From assembly GCA_013824165.1 (NCBI GenBank), contig PNNH01000107.1, positions 1 to 64,000 of the forward strand: 64,000 nucleotides of DNA, written 5' to 3'. Within the stretch, counting starts at the first letter, position 1; every line of letters starts with the position of its first letter. Positions 39,376 to 48,136 of this stretch are shown here, one piece after another. The notes beneath the pieces were generated by a model, which was given only the letters and a program-made list of their open reading frames with translations, was not told the DNA's origin and ran no database searches. The translations under genes and the position numbers were made by a program. This DNA is from Methylibium sp. (GTDB taxonomy: Bacteria; Pseudomonadota; Gammaproteobacteria; Burkholderiales; Burkholderiaceae_C).

Positions 39376-41853
39376 ATGGCACAGACCCCAGCCATGCATC
39401 GCATCGAAACCCTGCAGTGGGACTTGCGCTTCGCGCATGCCCGGCAGGCCGAGACGCATCAGGACACGCTGGCGCGGCTGCTGCGCGAGCGCCTGCTGCC
39501 CCGGCTCGAACGCGGCTTCGAGCGCCACGCGCCCGCTGCCAGCGTCTGGCAGCTGGACCGGCTGGAGATCGACCTCGGCCACCTGCAGCTCAGCGATGCG
39601 CCGCAGCACTGGGAGCAGCGGCTCGACGAGGCGCTGGAGCGAGCCTTGCTTGAAGCCAGCCGACGACGCGCTCAGACAGGCTCCGCAGACGCAGCAGGAG
39701 CCGCGGCACAGGTGTCCGCACTCGACAGCGGCGCCGGCCAGCGCCTGAGTCCGCGCCGCCATGAGCTGGGCCTGTTCCTGCACTACCTGCAGCATGGCCA
39801 TCTGCCCTGGGGCGCGTCCGCCTATGCCGGCCGCGAGCTGGCGCTCTGGCTGGAAGAACTGGCGCAGCGCCAGGGTCCGGCCCTGTGGCATGCGCTTCAG
39901 CAACTGGTGCCGCCGGGCCGGGCGCTGGCCCGCCTGCGCCGCATCGCGCCGCATCAAGGCCTCCAGGCGCTGCTGGCTGTGCGTGATCCCGCCATGGCCG
40001 AGGCCATGCTGCAGGTGGACCGGCTCTGGCTGGAGCCGCTGCAAGGACAGGGCCGCCTGAGCGCCTACCAGGTGCTGCAGCTGCAGCAGGCCCTGCGCGC
40101 GGCGGCCCTGCAATCCCTGTGGGGCCTCGGCCGAGGCCACGCTGGCCCGGCGCGCCTGCGCCGCATGATCGATCAGGTGCTGGCCAGCCACAGCCGCCTG
40201 ATGGGCGCCGGCTGGACCGGCCTGCGCCGCGGCCTGGCTGCAGACGTGATCCGACCTCAGCATCACGAGAACCCCTTGGCCAGCCAGTTGCTGGAGGCCT
40301 TGCTCGGGCCAACGGTGGATGGCCGCCGCGCGGCCGGGGTGGCGATGCTCACACCCGATGCACCGGGCCGAACCTGGGCGGCCGGGCTGGCGCGGCTGCG
40401 GCGCGGCCTGGCGCGCGATCAGGCCAGCCCGGCACAGCGGCTGCGCCTGGCGCAGCTGATTCGTGCGCTGGCCGCCACCCATCCGGCGCTGCTGCGCGAA
40501 CAGCTTCGGCGCTGGCTGCGCGAGCGCCGCAGCCGCCGCCAGTGCAGCGAGTTGCTCGACCCGCATACGCTGTCCCTGATCCTGCGCCTGCTTGACGGGC
40601 GTGGCGCTGCAGACGTCACGCCAAGCGCCGCACCGCATTGGGCCGACTCGCTGCGCCAGACCGCTTTGCGCATGCAGGCCGAATGCCCGGCGGCACACAG
40701 GCCGGGCCTGAGCCGGCTGCAGGCCTTGCTGATGGAGGCCAGCCTGGCGCATCTGGCGGCTGGCCACCGGATGCCGGCCAATCACCGGGGCTGGCAGGCA
40801 CTCTGGCAGTCAGCATGGCAGCGCTGGCTTGCTGACGATGCCGCGCCCGCGCCCAGAGCGCCGCCAGCCGCGCCAACGGCACCGCCAGCAACGCCGCCGC
40901 CGCTGCCGCGCGGCCCGCTGCCGCCAGCCCGGCTGGACCGTGAACTGCAGCGTCTGGGCCGCGACTGCGAGCAGCAGCGCTGGGGGCTGCAGCAGCGCCT
41001 GCAACTGGCACAGCTGCTGGAGACGCCGCGGGCCTGCGCGCGCTGGCTCAGCCTGTTTGACGAGGACAGCCGCTGGCGCCAGCTGCGCGCCCAATTCGGC
41101 CGCGCCGTCGATGCCTTGCGCCAACGCATGCGGCGCCTGCTGGGCCTCAGCCAGCAGGCCGGCGCGCCCGCCTCGCGTCCCTGGCAAGCCTTGTGCCGCC
41201 TGCTCTTCATCGAGGCCAAGGGCAGCGATCCCGCACGCCTGAAAGCGGCCCTGCGGGCACTGCCACCAGACAGCGGCGCGGCCGCCGCGGAATCAGCTGC
41301 GCCGGCACCGCCCGGCAAGCCAGCGGGGTTGGACGCGCCCTTGTGGGTCGCCGATGCGGGCCAGGTCTTGCTGGCTGCCTTTGCCGAGCGCCTGTTCGGC
41401 CAGCTCGGTCTGCTGCAGCAGGGGCGATTTGCGAACGAGGCCGCGCAGGCGCAGGCCGTGTTGTGCCTGCAGGCGCTGGTGCAGGGCCGCACGGCGACGG
41501 CCGAGCCGGCATGGCCGCTGTCCAAGCTGCTGTGCGGGCTTGAGCCCGGCGCACTGCTGGCCGAGGTCGCGCCGCTTGACGACGAGACGCACGACTTGCT
41601 GGAGGGCCTGCTCGGCGCAGTGATCACGCACTGGAAGGCCCTGGGCAGCACCTCGGTGGCGGGGCTCCGCGAAAGCTTCCTGCGCCGCGAAGGCCGGCTG
41701 ACCTGCCGCAGCCGGGACGCGGGCGAAGCCCAGCAATGGCTGTTGCAAGTGCAGCCGCGGGCCTTCGACATGCTGCTGGATCGCCTGCCCTGGGGATTCA
41801 CCACCATCAAGCTGCCCTGGATGAATGGAGTGCTACATGTCGAATGGCGCTGA
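39376..41853 (+). CDS. eCIS tape-measure protein, Afp14/Pvc14-like
   Basis: 825 aa from ATG 39376; the longer reading from 39322 would overlap the Afp12 gene. The N-terminal HRIETLQWDLRFAHARQAETHQDTLARLLRERLLPRLERGFERHAPAASVWQLDRLEIDLG is the conserved start of the CIS tape-measure family, and the C-terminal RLPWGFTTIKLPWMNGVLHVEWR is its invariant end. The long middle is helical and rich in Leu, Arg, Ala and Gln. It sets tube length. A Pro/Ala-rich linker (about 495-520) may divide two halves. Confidence 0.92.
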   Translation: MAQTPAMHRIETLQWDLRFAHARQAETHQDTLARLLRERLLPRLERGFERHAPAASVWQLDRLEIDLGHLQLSDAPQHWEQRLDEALERALLEASRRRAQTGSADAAGAAAQVSALDSGAGQRLSPRRHELGLFLHYLQHGHLPWGASAYAGRELALWLEELAQRQGPALWHALQQLVPPGRALARLRRIAPHQGLQALLAVRDPAMAEAMLQVDRLWLEPLQGQGRLSAYQVLQLQQALRAAALQSLWGLGRGHAGPARLRRMIDQVLASHSRLMGAGWTGLRRGLAADVIRPQHHENPLASQLLEALLGPTVDGRRAAGVAMLTPDAPGRTWAAGLARLRRGLARDQASPAQRLRLAQLIRALAATHPALLREQLRRWLRERRSRRQCSELLDPHTLSLILRLLDGRGAADVTPSAAPHWADSLRQTALRMQAECPAAHRPGLSRLQALLMEASLAHLAAGHRMPANHRGWQALWQSAWQRWLADDAAPAPRAPPAAPTAPPATPPPLPRGPLPPARLDRELQRLGRDCEQQRWGLQQRLQLAQLLETPRACARWLSLFDEDSRWRQLRAQFGRAVDALRQRMRRLLGLSQQAGAPASRPWQALCRLLFIEAKGSDPARLKAALRALPPDSGAAAAESAAPAPPGKPAGLDAPLWVADAGQVLLAAFAERLFGQLGLLQQGRFANEAAQAQAVLCLQALVQGRTATAEPAWPLSKLLCGLEPGALLAEVAPLDDETHDLLEGLLGAVITHWKALGSTSVAGLRESFLRREGRLTCRSRDAGEAQQWLLQVQPRAFDMLLDRLPWGFTTIKLPWMNGVLHVEWR

Positions 41854-43180
41854 AGATCCACATGTCCAGGCCCTGGGCGCCGAGCTGGACTGGCTGGAGC
41901 GCGTGCTGGCGCTGCGCCTGGAACAGCATTTCCAGCAGACCGGCGCCGGCCTGGCCGACGCGCCGCCGCCACCCGCACTGCCAGCCGACAGCGCCCTGGC
42001 GCGCCTGATCGACGCGCTGGGCCTGGGCCTTATGGAGCGCGCGGTACTGGCGCTGGCCTTGCTGCCGCATCTGCGCCCGGCCGCGCTGGATCTGCTGTTC
42101 ATGCGCAACCAGAACCTGGAGCGCGGCTTCACCGAGTTCGGCGGCATCAAGGCCGTCAACCACGGCGGCTTTCTGCCCACGGGCGAGACGGCTGCCTTCC
42201 TGGTGGCCGGCGAGGACCTGCCCGCGCGCGTGGCCCTGCTGGCGCTGTTCGACGCGGAACACGCTTTCGCCCAGCATGGCGACCTGAAGCTGGACACACC
42301 GCCTCCGGGCGAGCCGCAACTGGCCGGCGCCTTGCGCGTCAGCGCCGAGGCCCTGCAGCGGCTGAGCACCGGGGTGTGGCACAAGCCGGACTTCAGCGCG
42401 CAGTTCCCGGCCAAGCTGATCACCAGCCCGCTTGGCTGGGACGATCTGGTGCTGGCGCCCGAGGTGATGGACGAGGTGCAGCAGGTGCTGGCCTGGCCAC
42501 GCCTGGGGCAGCAGCTGATGCGCGATTGGGGCCTGGCGCGCAGCCTCAAGCCTGGCTATCGCACGCTGTTTCATGGGCCGCCAGGCACCGGCAAGACCTT
42601 GACGGCCACGCTGATCGGCCAGGCGGCTGCGCTGGATGTCTACCGCATCGATCTGTCGATGGTGGTGTCCAAGTACATCGGTGAGACCGAGAAGAACCTG
42701 GCTCAGGTGTTTGATCAAGCCGAGCATCGCGACTGGATTCTTTTCTTCGATGAAGCCGATGCGCTGTTCGGCAAGCGCAGCAGCGCCGGCAGCGCCAACG
42801 ATCACCATGCAAACCAGGAGATTGCCTACCTGCTGCAGCGCATTGAGGACTTCCCGGGCATGGTGATCCTGGCCAGCAATCTGCGCGGCAATCTGGATGA
42901 GGCCTTCTCGCGGCGCTTCCAGAGCATGGTGTATTTCCCCATGCCCGACCCCGCCGAACGGCTGAAGCTGTGGCGCGGCATGCTGCCGCCGGACCGCATC
43001 GGCCCCGACATCGATGTGCGCAAGCTGGCCGAGGCCTACGCACTGTCCGGCGGCGCGATCGCCAATGTGATCCGCCATGCCGCCCTGGCGGCCGCGCGTC
43101 GAGACCAGCAGCAACTGAACCTGATCGATCTGCGCACAGGACTGGCGAAGGAACTGCGCAAGGAAGGGAGAACGCTGTGA
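41837..43180 (+). CDS. eCIS AAA+ ATPase, Afp15/Pvc15-like
   Basis: 447 aa. ATG 41837 is chosen because GGAG lies 6 nt upstream; it overlaps the tape-measure gene by 17 bp. Walker A GPPGTGKT at about 247-254, Walker B LFFDEADALFG at about 302-312 and the arginine-finger region ASNLRGNLDEAFSRRF mark the C-terminal AAA+ module. The N-terminal 200 residues form the winged domain typical of Afp15. The ATPase is required for assembly or cargo loading in known systems. The end overlaps the next GTG start. Confidence 0.95.
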   Translation: MSNGAEDPHVQALGAELDWLERVLALRLEQHFQQTGAGLADAPPPPALPADSALARLIDALGLGLMERAVLALALLPHLRPAALDLLFMRNQNLERGFTEFGGIKAVNHGGFLPTGETAAFLVAGEDLPARVALLALFDAEHAFAQHGDLKLDTPPPGEPQLAGALRVSAEALQRLSTGVWHKPDFSAQFPAKLITSPLGWDDLVLAPEVMDEVQQVLAWPRLGQQLMRDWGLARSLKPGYRTLFHGPPGTGKTLTATLIGQAAALDVYRIDLSMVVSKYIGETEKNLAQVFDQAEHRDWILFFDEADALFGKRSSAGSANDHHANQEIAYLLQRIEDFPGMVILASNLRGNLDEAFSRRFQSMVYFPMPDPAERLKLWRGMLPPDRIGPDIDVRKLAEAYALSGGAIANVIRHAALAAARRDQQQLNLIDLRTGLAKELRKEGRTL

Positions 43181-45843
43181 GACTCGCTCTGGCATTGGCC
43201 GCAAGCACCCTGATGCTGGGCGCCGCACCCGGTAGCGCAAGGGACCAATCAGCCGCCGTGGCGCCCCAGGCTGTGCCGCTGGCCGCATCAGCAAGCACAG
43301 CGGCGGCCTCCGGCGTGGCAGCTGCTGCCAGCACCGGCGCTGTGCCGCCCCAAGCCTCGGCCGCGTCCAGCCCGCTTGCGCCGAGCCTGGGCGGCCGTGC
43401 CGCAAGCAACACCGCAGCCGCAGCCTGCAAACCCGGCAGCAGCCCAGGCAGCGGCGAGAGCTGCACGCTTCCCTGCTGCGCGCCCCTGCGCCTGGACGGG
43501 CCGGATGCGCAACTACCGGGCGCGCGGCTGGGCATGGTCTATGCACAAACCCTGGGGCTTCGGGGTGGCCGTCCGCCCTATCAGTTCAGCATCGCGCCAG
43601 GCAGCCGGCTGCCACCGGGGCTGGGGCTGGAGCCTAGCGGCCGCATCAGCGGCAGTGCCACCCAGGAAGGGCGTTATGAGTTCACGCTGCGTGTGCAGGA
43701 TGCCGGTGGCCAGATCGCCCAGCAGCGCTATGCGCTGCGCGTCCTGGCGCCCGCCAAGCCAAGCGCGGCGGCGGCGAGCTCCCCTTCCGGCGCAAAGCCA
43801 GTCTCGGCCGCAAACGCCGGCACGCTCTCCAGCGTGAAGCCCCAATCAGCGGCAGCGCCGGCGCCTGTGCTGATGTACAGCTACCAGCTCACAGAGGCGG
43901 TCCTCCTGGCCTTCAAGCCAGTGGCTGAGTCGAGCTCCGACTCGACCCAAGAAGGCTCCTCGCAAGAGGACTCCGGCGCAAGCGCGCAAGCAATGCAGCC
44001 GCCTTCGTCCGCCCATCACTATCCGGCACTGGGCGACGAAGCTCTGGCTGAGTTGAAGAAGCTGATCCAGCCGCTGTTCGGCATCGACTATCCGACGCGG
44101 GCGATGTTCGAAGCCGCACTGGATCACCGGCTGTGCGAGCACACCCGCAAGGTGGTGCTGGACAACGCGACCCAGGCCAAGGGCAACGCCCCCAGCGACA
44201 AGGAGCTGGCCGCCTGGTGTCCGCCAGCCTGGCCGGCCGCGAGCCGGGCGAACAGCGCGACGGTCACGCCGCCCGGAGCAAGCCCTCCGGCAGCCGCCCA
44301 GGCTGCTGCATCCATGCCCAGCGTCAGTCTAAAGTCTTTGCCGCTGACCTTGCTACCGCCCCAGGTTCGCGCCGCCCTGATCGACTTGGCACGGCTGACG
44401 CATCCACCACAGCCGCTGCCAGCCATCGCCTGGCAGGGCCAGGGCTGCGGTTGCCTTCGCGACGATCTCGACGGCATGCAGGTCTTCGGCTTCTATCCCT
44501 TCTGGATGAACGAACAGCAGCTGCAGCCGCAAGGCGGCCTGGCGATCAGCCCGCCGCTGCCCAAGACCGATGCCAAGGCACAGACGCTGGGCTTCAATAT
44601 GCTCAGCCGCATCAGCCTGCTGAGCCTGCCCATGGATGCCGACAAGATCCGCAGCGCGCTCGGTCCGCTGACGGCCGACAACACCGCCTTCATCCGCGAA
44701 GCGCGCCTGCACCGCACCCAACTCGACCTGAGCCTGGCCGCGCTCGACTGGCAGCTGCTTGCGCCGCTGCCGCAAGCCGATGCGGAGGCCGCCCGGCAAC
44801 GCAAGCTGCTGTCTCTGACCAGCGAGTTGCCGCGCGCGGTGATGGAGCTGATCGATACGCCGTTGCCCGGGTTCATGGCGCAGGCAGCCGGCTGGATGCC
44901 CGGCTTCGCCGAGCCCCAGCATCTGGCCGATGGCGTCACCCTGATGCTTGAGGCACCGCCGCCGCCGCTGCCTGGCGAGCCGGACCTGCGCCCCGCCTTC
45001 AAGGCCCTCTATCCACAACTGGTGACGGCCTTGGTCGACAAGCTGCGCAGCGGACAGCGCCGCTACGTGATCAACCTGGTGATGGACTCGCGCGACTTCG
45101 GCGATGAACGCTCGATCTTCACACCCGCCCAGCTCTTCGAGCTCATCAAGCACGCCGAACTGCCTACGCTGGACCTGCCTTACTTCGAGAATGGGCGCAT
45201 CGTCGAGACCTCCGGCAAATACCGCAGCGCCACCAACGTCACGCTGAATATGCTGGTGCTTCTGGCCGAGCCCACCAGCGCAGGAAAACGCGCTCTGCAC
45301 GCCCGCATCGAAGGCGACCGCAATCTGCGTGGCATCAACCGCCGCGTTTTCCTACGCAAGATCATCCCGGTGCTGATGGCCAGCACGCAGGCCGGCTTGC
45401 AGTATGCAGACGACCTGGCCTATTTCGAGGACAACTTCGGCGGCGTGGGTTTCTGGCCGCTGCTGATGCAGCCGGGCAACGCGGCGATGAACGACAAGCT
45501 GACCACCGCCTTCAGCCGCGCGGCCGATGACACCTTCGTGCATCCACTGTGCGCCTTTCAGTGCGAGAACCGCTGGTGGTTCCGCAGCGCCTTCATGCTG
45601 GCCTTGCTTGCCGGCGGCTTTACCTTCGCCATGCTGGCCTGGCGCTGCGAGCTGCGCCGCCGCTGGGACCGCTGGGTCAAGGCCGGCGGCGCCCTGGTGG
45701 GTGCGCTGTTCCTCGCGCTGCTGGGCTGCGACCCGGCGCTGGCCAGCTGGCGCGAGCACGGCGCGCTGGTGATGCTGCTTATCGTGGCGCTGGTGCTCAG
45801 CGCCTTGTGGAACTGGGTGAAGCCGAAGGTGGAGAAGCCGTGA
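43177..45843 (+). CDS. Secreted membrane-anchored protein with Ig-like domain, eCIS-linked
   Basis: 888 aa from GTG 43177, overlapping the ATPase stop (GTGA). Residues 1-23 are a signal peptide (LALALAASTLMLGAAPGSARD). A low-complexity Ala/Ser/Pro stretch leads to a Cys cluster (about 85-105), then a putative Ig-like (He_PIG) domain at about 112-195 (YAQTLGLRGGRPPYQFSIAPGSRLPPGLGL). MQVFGFYPFW (about 433), YVINLVMD (about 629) and DDLAYFEDNFGGVGFWPLL (about 745-763) resemble a divergent glycosyl hydrolase 18-like barrel, though no catalytic DxE is evident. Three hydrophobic helices lie at about 803-822, 835-852 and 860-880. Possibly it anchors or releases the particle at the cell envelope. 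Confidence 0.7.
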   Translation: MRLALALAASTLMLGAAPGSARDQSAAVAPQAVPLAASASTAAASGVAAAASTGAVPPQASAASSPLAPSLGGRAASNTAAAACKPGSSPGSGESCTLPCCAPLRLDGPDAQLPGARLGMVYAQTLGLRGGRPPYQFSIAPGSRLPPGLGLEPSGRISGSATQEGRYEFTLRVQDAGGQIAQQRYALRVLAPAKPSAAAASSPSGAKPVSAANAGTLSSVKPQSAAAPAPVLMYSYQLTEAVLLAFKPVAESSSDSTQEGSSQEDSGASAQAMQPPSSAHHYPALGDEALAELKKLIQPLFGIDYPTRAMFEAALDHRLCEHTRKVVLDNATQAKGNAPSDKELAAWCPPAWPAASRANSATVTPPGASPPAAAQAAASMPSVSLKSLPLTLLPPQVRAALIDLARLTHPPQPLPAIAWQGQGCGCLRDDLDGMQVFGFYPFWMNEQQLQPQGGLAISPPLPKTDAKAQTLGFNMLSRISLLSLPMDADKIRSALGPLTADNTAFIREARLHRTQLDLSLAALDWQLLAPLPQADAEAARQRKLLSLTSELPRAVMELIDTPLPGFMAQAAGWMPGFAEPQHLADGVTLMLEAPPPPLPGEPDLRPAFKALYPQLVTALVDKLRSGQRRYVINLVMDSRDFGDERSIFTPAQLFELIKHAELPTLDLPYFENGRIVETSGKYRSATNVTLNMLVLLAEPTSAGKRALHARIEGDRNLRGINRRVFLRKIIPVLMASTQAGLQYADDLAYFEDNFGGVGFWPLLMQPGNAAMNDKLTTAFSRAADDTFVHPLCAFQCENRWWFRSAFMLALLAGGFTFAMLAWRCELRRRWDRWVKAGGALVGALFLALLGCDPALASWREHGALVMLLIVALVLSALWNWVKPKVEKP

Positions 45844-45868
45844 GGCGTTGAGCAGAGCGAGGCAATCG

Positions 45869-48136
45869 ATGCGAGTGCGCTGCAACAAGGCTGCTTCCGA
45901 GCAGTCCTCAGCCTTGCTGACACAGGCAAGCGCTGCCGTGACCGAAAGTCCGCGCCAGCAAACGCAGGCCCAGCGTTTGCATCAACTGCGCGCCACCGAG
46001 CCGCTGCAGGCAACTGCAGCGGATGCAGCTGGCGTGGTGCAAAGGATAGGCAATCGGGCCTACGACGCGCTGGTCGATGAAGACTCGGCCAGCGAAAGCT
46101 CAGACGTCGAAGGGCACGGTGACGAGTGGGACATGGAAGACGGCATGCAATCCATGCACGGCTCGGAGGAGCACGACGCGCGGCATTCGACCTACTTGGA
46201 TGCGGTGGAGGACGGCCTGGAGCGGAGCGTGCCGATTGCCTTCGTGATCAATGCGATCCTGTCCATGCATGAAGTGGAGCATCTGCCGGAGGTCGTGGAG
46301 GCCATGCTCAGCGGCCTAGATCGCAGCATCTGGGGTGAGCGTGTTGCCATCGTGCTGGGCATCAACGCGCCCGAAGACCAGGGCGAGGCCCTGGATCGGG
46401 CGATGGCGCGCGCCCTGCAGCTGGCGCACAACTTTCGCGTGCCCATCGCGCTGGTACGCTGCACCTGGAAGGGCGGTCCATTCCCCTATGGCGAGATGCG
46501 AAACGCCGTGCTCCACAGCGATGAGACGAGCCGTATCTGCCGCGCCTTCGTCGGCGAGGAATATCACCCCTATGTCTCGGTGCAGGATTTCGACACCGGC
46601 AGCCGGCGCGTCCCGGCCGAGAGCGTGCTTTCACAAGGCCCCCATGTCTTCAACGAGGTCGAAAGGCGGCTGGAGGGCCACGCCCGCCCTTTGATGGTCG
46701 GAGGCGGATACCGACCCAGCCCGGATCTGGTGGCGCGCGCGCTGAAACGGCTAGAGAGCCAGTACGCCAAACTGCGCGAACAAGCCAGGGATGAGGACAC
46801 TCGGCAGGAACTTGACGAGGCCGAGGCCGCCATCGCTGCGCAGCTGCAGGAGCGCGGCTTTCTGGCCCGCTTCAGCGAGCATGTGCAGCATGACATGGCC
46901 AGTCGCCAGGTCCTCGCCAGCGTGCACCCCTTGCTGCCCTACACGCCTGAGCCCAATCTATTCCTGGATGGCATGGCATTGAATTTCGCGGGTGAGGATC
47001 TGCAAGCCAAGCCGCCCAGCTTCGGCAAGGGTGCAGCCGAGTACAGCATGCTAGCCAAGACGCTGAGCGCCCTGGAAATGGCCGAGATGCTGCATGGCTA
47101 TGCACCCTCAGACCCGCGCTCAAGCTCGGCCATGCGCATCGGGGAGATCCATGAACGACTGTCTGCTGATCTGCAAAGCGGACGCCACCCGCAGCGCGGG
47201 CAAAACTACCTGGTGGACTACCCAGGGCTCGCGATTGAAACCGATCTGTCGCGCCTGGCTCTGGCCTACCTGAGCACCGGCAAAGACCCGCAAAGCCATA
47301 TCGGCCAGGGCCAGGCCATGGATCGATTCTTCGACAGCAAGGAGGCGAAGAACAAGACCTCGATGAGCCAGTTCCTCGGCACGCTAAAGAAGCACAAGTC
47401 GGACGGCCCCATCCTCAGAGGGCTGGAGGGCGAGGACCCGATCCACGGGCAAGCCCAGCGCCTGCACAGTGCGCTGCGCGCCCTCAGTGATCCGAGCTCA
47501 AAGCTGTCGCGTAGCACCTTCATGCCCACGCGCACCTACAACAAAATGAGCAGTGCCATCTCCACGCCTTTCCCAAAAGGCGGCCCGTTTGAAGACCTCA
47601 GCACCGGCATTCAGCCGAGCCAGAAAGGCATGGTCTTCGGCATCACCGCCATGGGGCCGGAACTGGCGACCACCCGGTTTGCACTGCTGCTCAAGACGCT
47701 GCTGGCCCGGCTCGGGGACGGCACACCGCTGGACGGCAACTGCCTGTACCACGCGGTTCACCAGGCCCGCAGCGGTGGCGTAGTCAGTAACGAAGCGGCC
47801 GCGCTGCTGCGTCAGCAGGCGGTCGCCTGGGTGCTGGACGACGCAAACCTGCCCGTGGTGTCTGAATACGCCTTCACCCATGGGGTCTCAATCGATGCGC
47901 TGGTCGATACCCTGTCACGCAACGGTGCCTGGGGCGGCCCGGCCGGCGATCTGGCGCCGCGCATTCTGGCGTCGGCCCTGGGCATCACTCTCGTCATTCG
48001 GCTGACGGACTCAGGCACCGAGGTCGAGGTGCCGCCGCTGCTGGACGGTGGCGCAGCACAGGTCGTCATCACGCTGAGCGGCCAGCATTACTCGGTGCCC
48101 CGCGCTAACGACATCGTCATGGAGGACCGCCAATGA
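45869..48136 (+). CDS. Candidate eCIS cargo: GT-A-like plus OTU-like protease domains
   Basis: 755 aa from ATG 45869 (purine-rich GAGCGAGG upstream). The first 115 residues are polar and likely disordered, with AGVVQRIGN, similar to leaders of other eCIS cargo. Residues about 120-300 follow a GT-A glycosyltransferase pattern: IAFVINAILS, VAIVLGIN, FRVPIALVRCTW, GEMRNAVL and a DxD-like YVSVQDFDTGSR (240-242). Residues about 610-750 match an OTU cysteine protease: DGNCLYHAV with Cys625, then GQHYSV with His740. An OTU domain would remove ubiquitin in a eukaryotic host. The last 4 bp overlap the next gene. Domain calls are by eye. Confidence 0.75.
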   Translation: MRVRCNKAASEQSSALLTQASAAVTESPRQQTQAQRLHQLRATEPLQATAADAAGVVQRIGNRAYDALVDEDSASESSDVEGHGDEWDMEDGMQSMHGSEEHDARHSTYLDAVEDGLERSVPIAFVINAILSMHEVEHLPEVVEAMLSGLDRSIWGERVAIVLGINAPEDQGEALDRAMARALQLAHNFRVPIALVRCTWKGGPFPYGEMRNAVLHSDETSRICRAFVGEEYHPYVSVQDFDTGSRRVPAESVLSQGPHVFNEVERRLEGHARPLMVGGGYRPSPDLVARALKRLESQYAKLREQARDEDTRQELDEAEAAIAAQLQERGFLARFSEHVQHDMASRQVLASVHPLLPYTPEPNLFLDGMALNFAGEDLQAKPPSFGKGAAEYSMLAKTLSALEMAEMLHGYAPSDPRSSSAMRIGEIHERLSADLQSGRHPQRGQNYLVDYPGLAIETDLSRLALAYLSTGKDPQSHIGQGQAMDRFFDSKEAKNKTSMSQFLGTLKKHKSDGPILRGLEGEDPIHGQAQRLHSALRALSDPSSKLSRSTFMPTRTYNKMSSAISTPFPKGGPFEDLSTGIQPSQKGMVFGITAMGPELATTRFALLLKTLLARLGDGTPLDGNCLYHAVHQARSGGVVSNEAAALLRQQAVAWVLDDANLPVVSEYAFTHGVSIDALVDTLSRNGAWGGPAGDLAPRILASALGITLVIRLTDSGTEVEVPPLLDGGAAQVVITLSGQHYSVPRANDIVMEDRQ

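Noticed and set aside
24480-43180. Type VI secretion system
   Set aside because: No TssJ, TssL, TssM, ClpV or TssB/TssC pair is present. The DUF4255 cap, Afp11/12 proteins, the CIS tape measure and the Afp15-type ATPase point to an eCIS.
24480-45843. Remnant myophage prophage
   Set aside because: There are no capsid, portal, terminase, lysis or integrase genes, and the tape measure, ATPase and cap are of the eCIS type.
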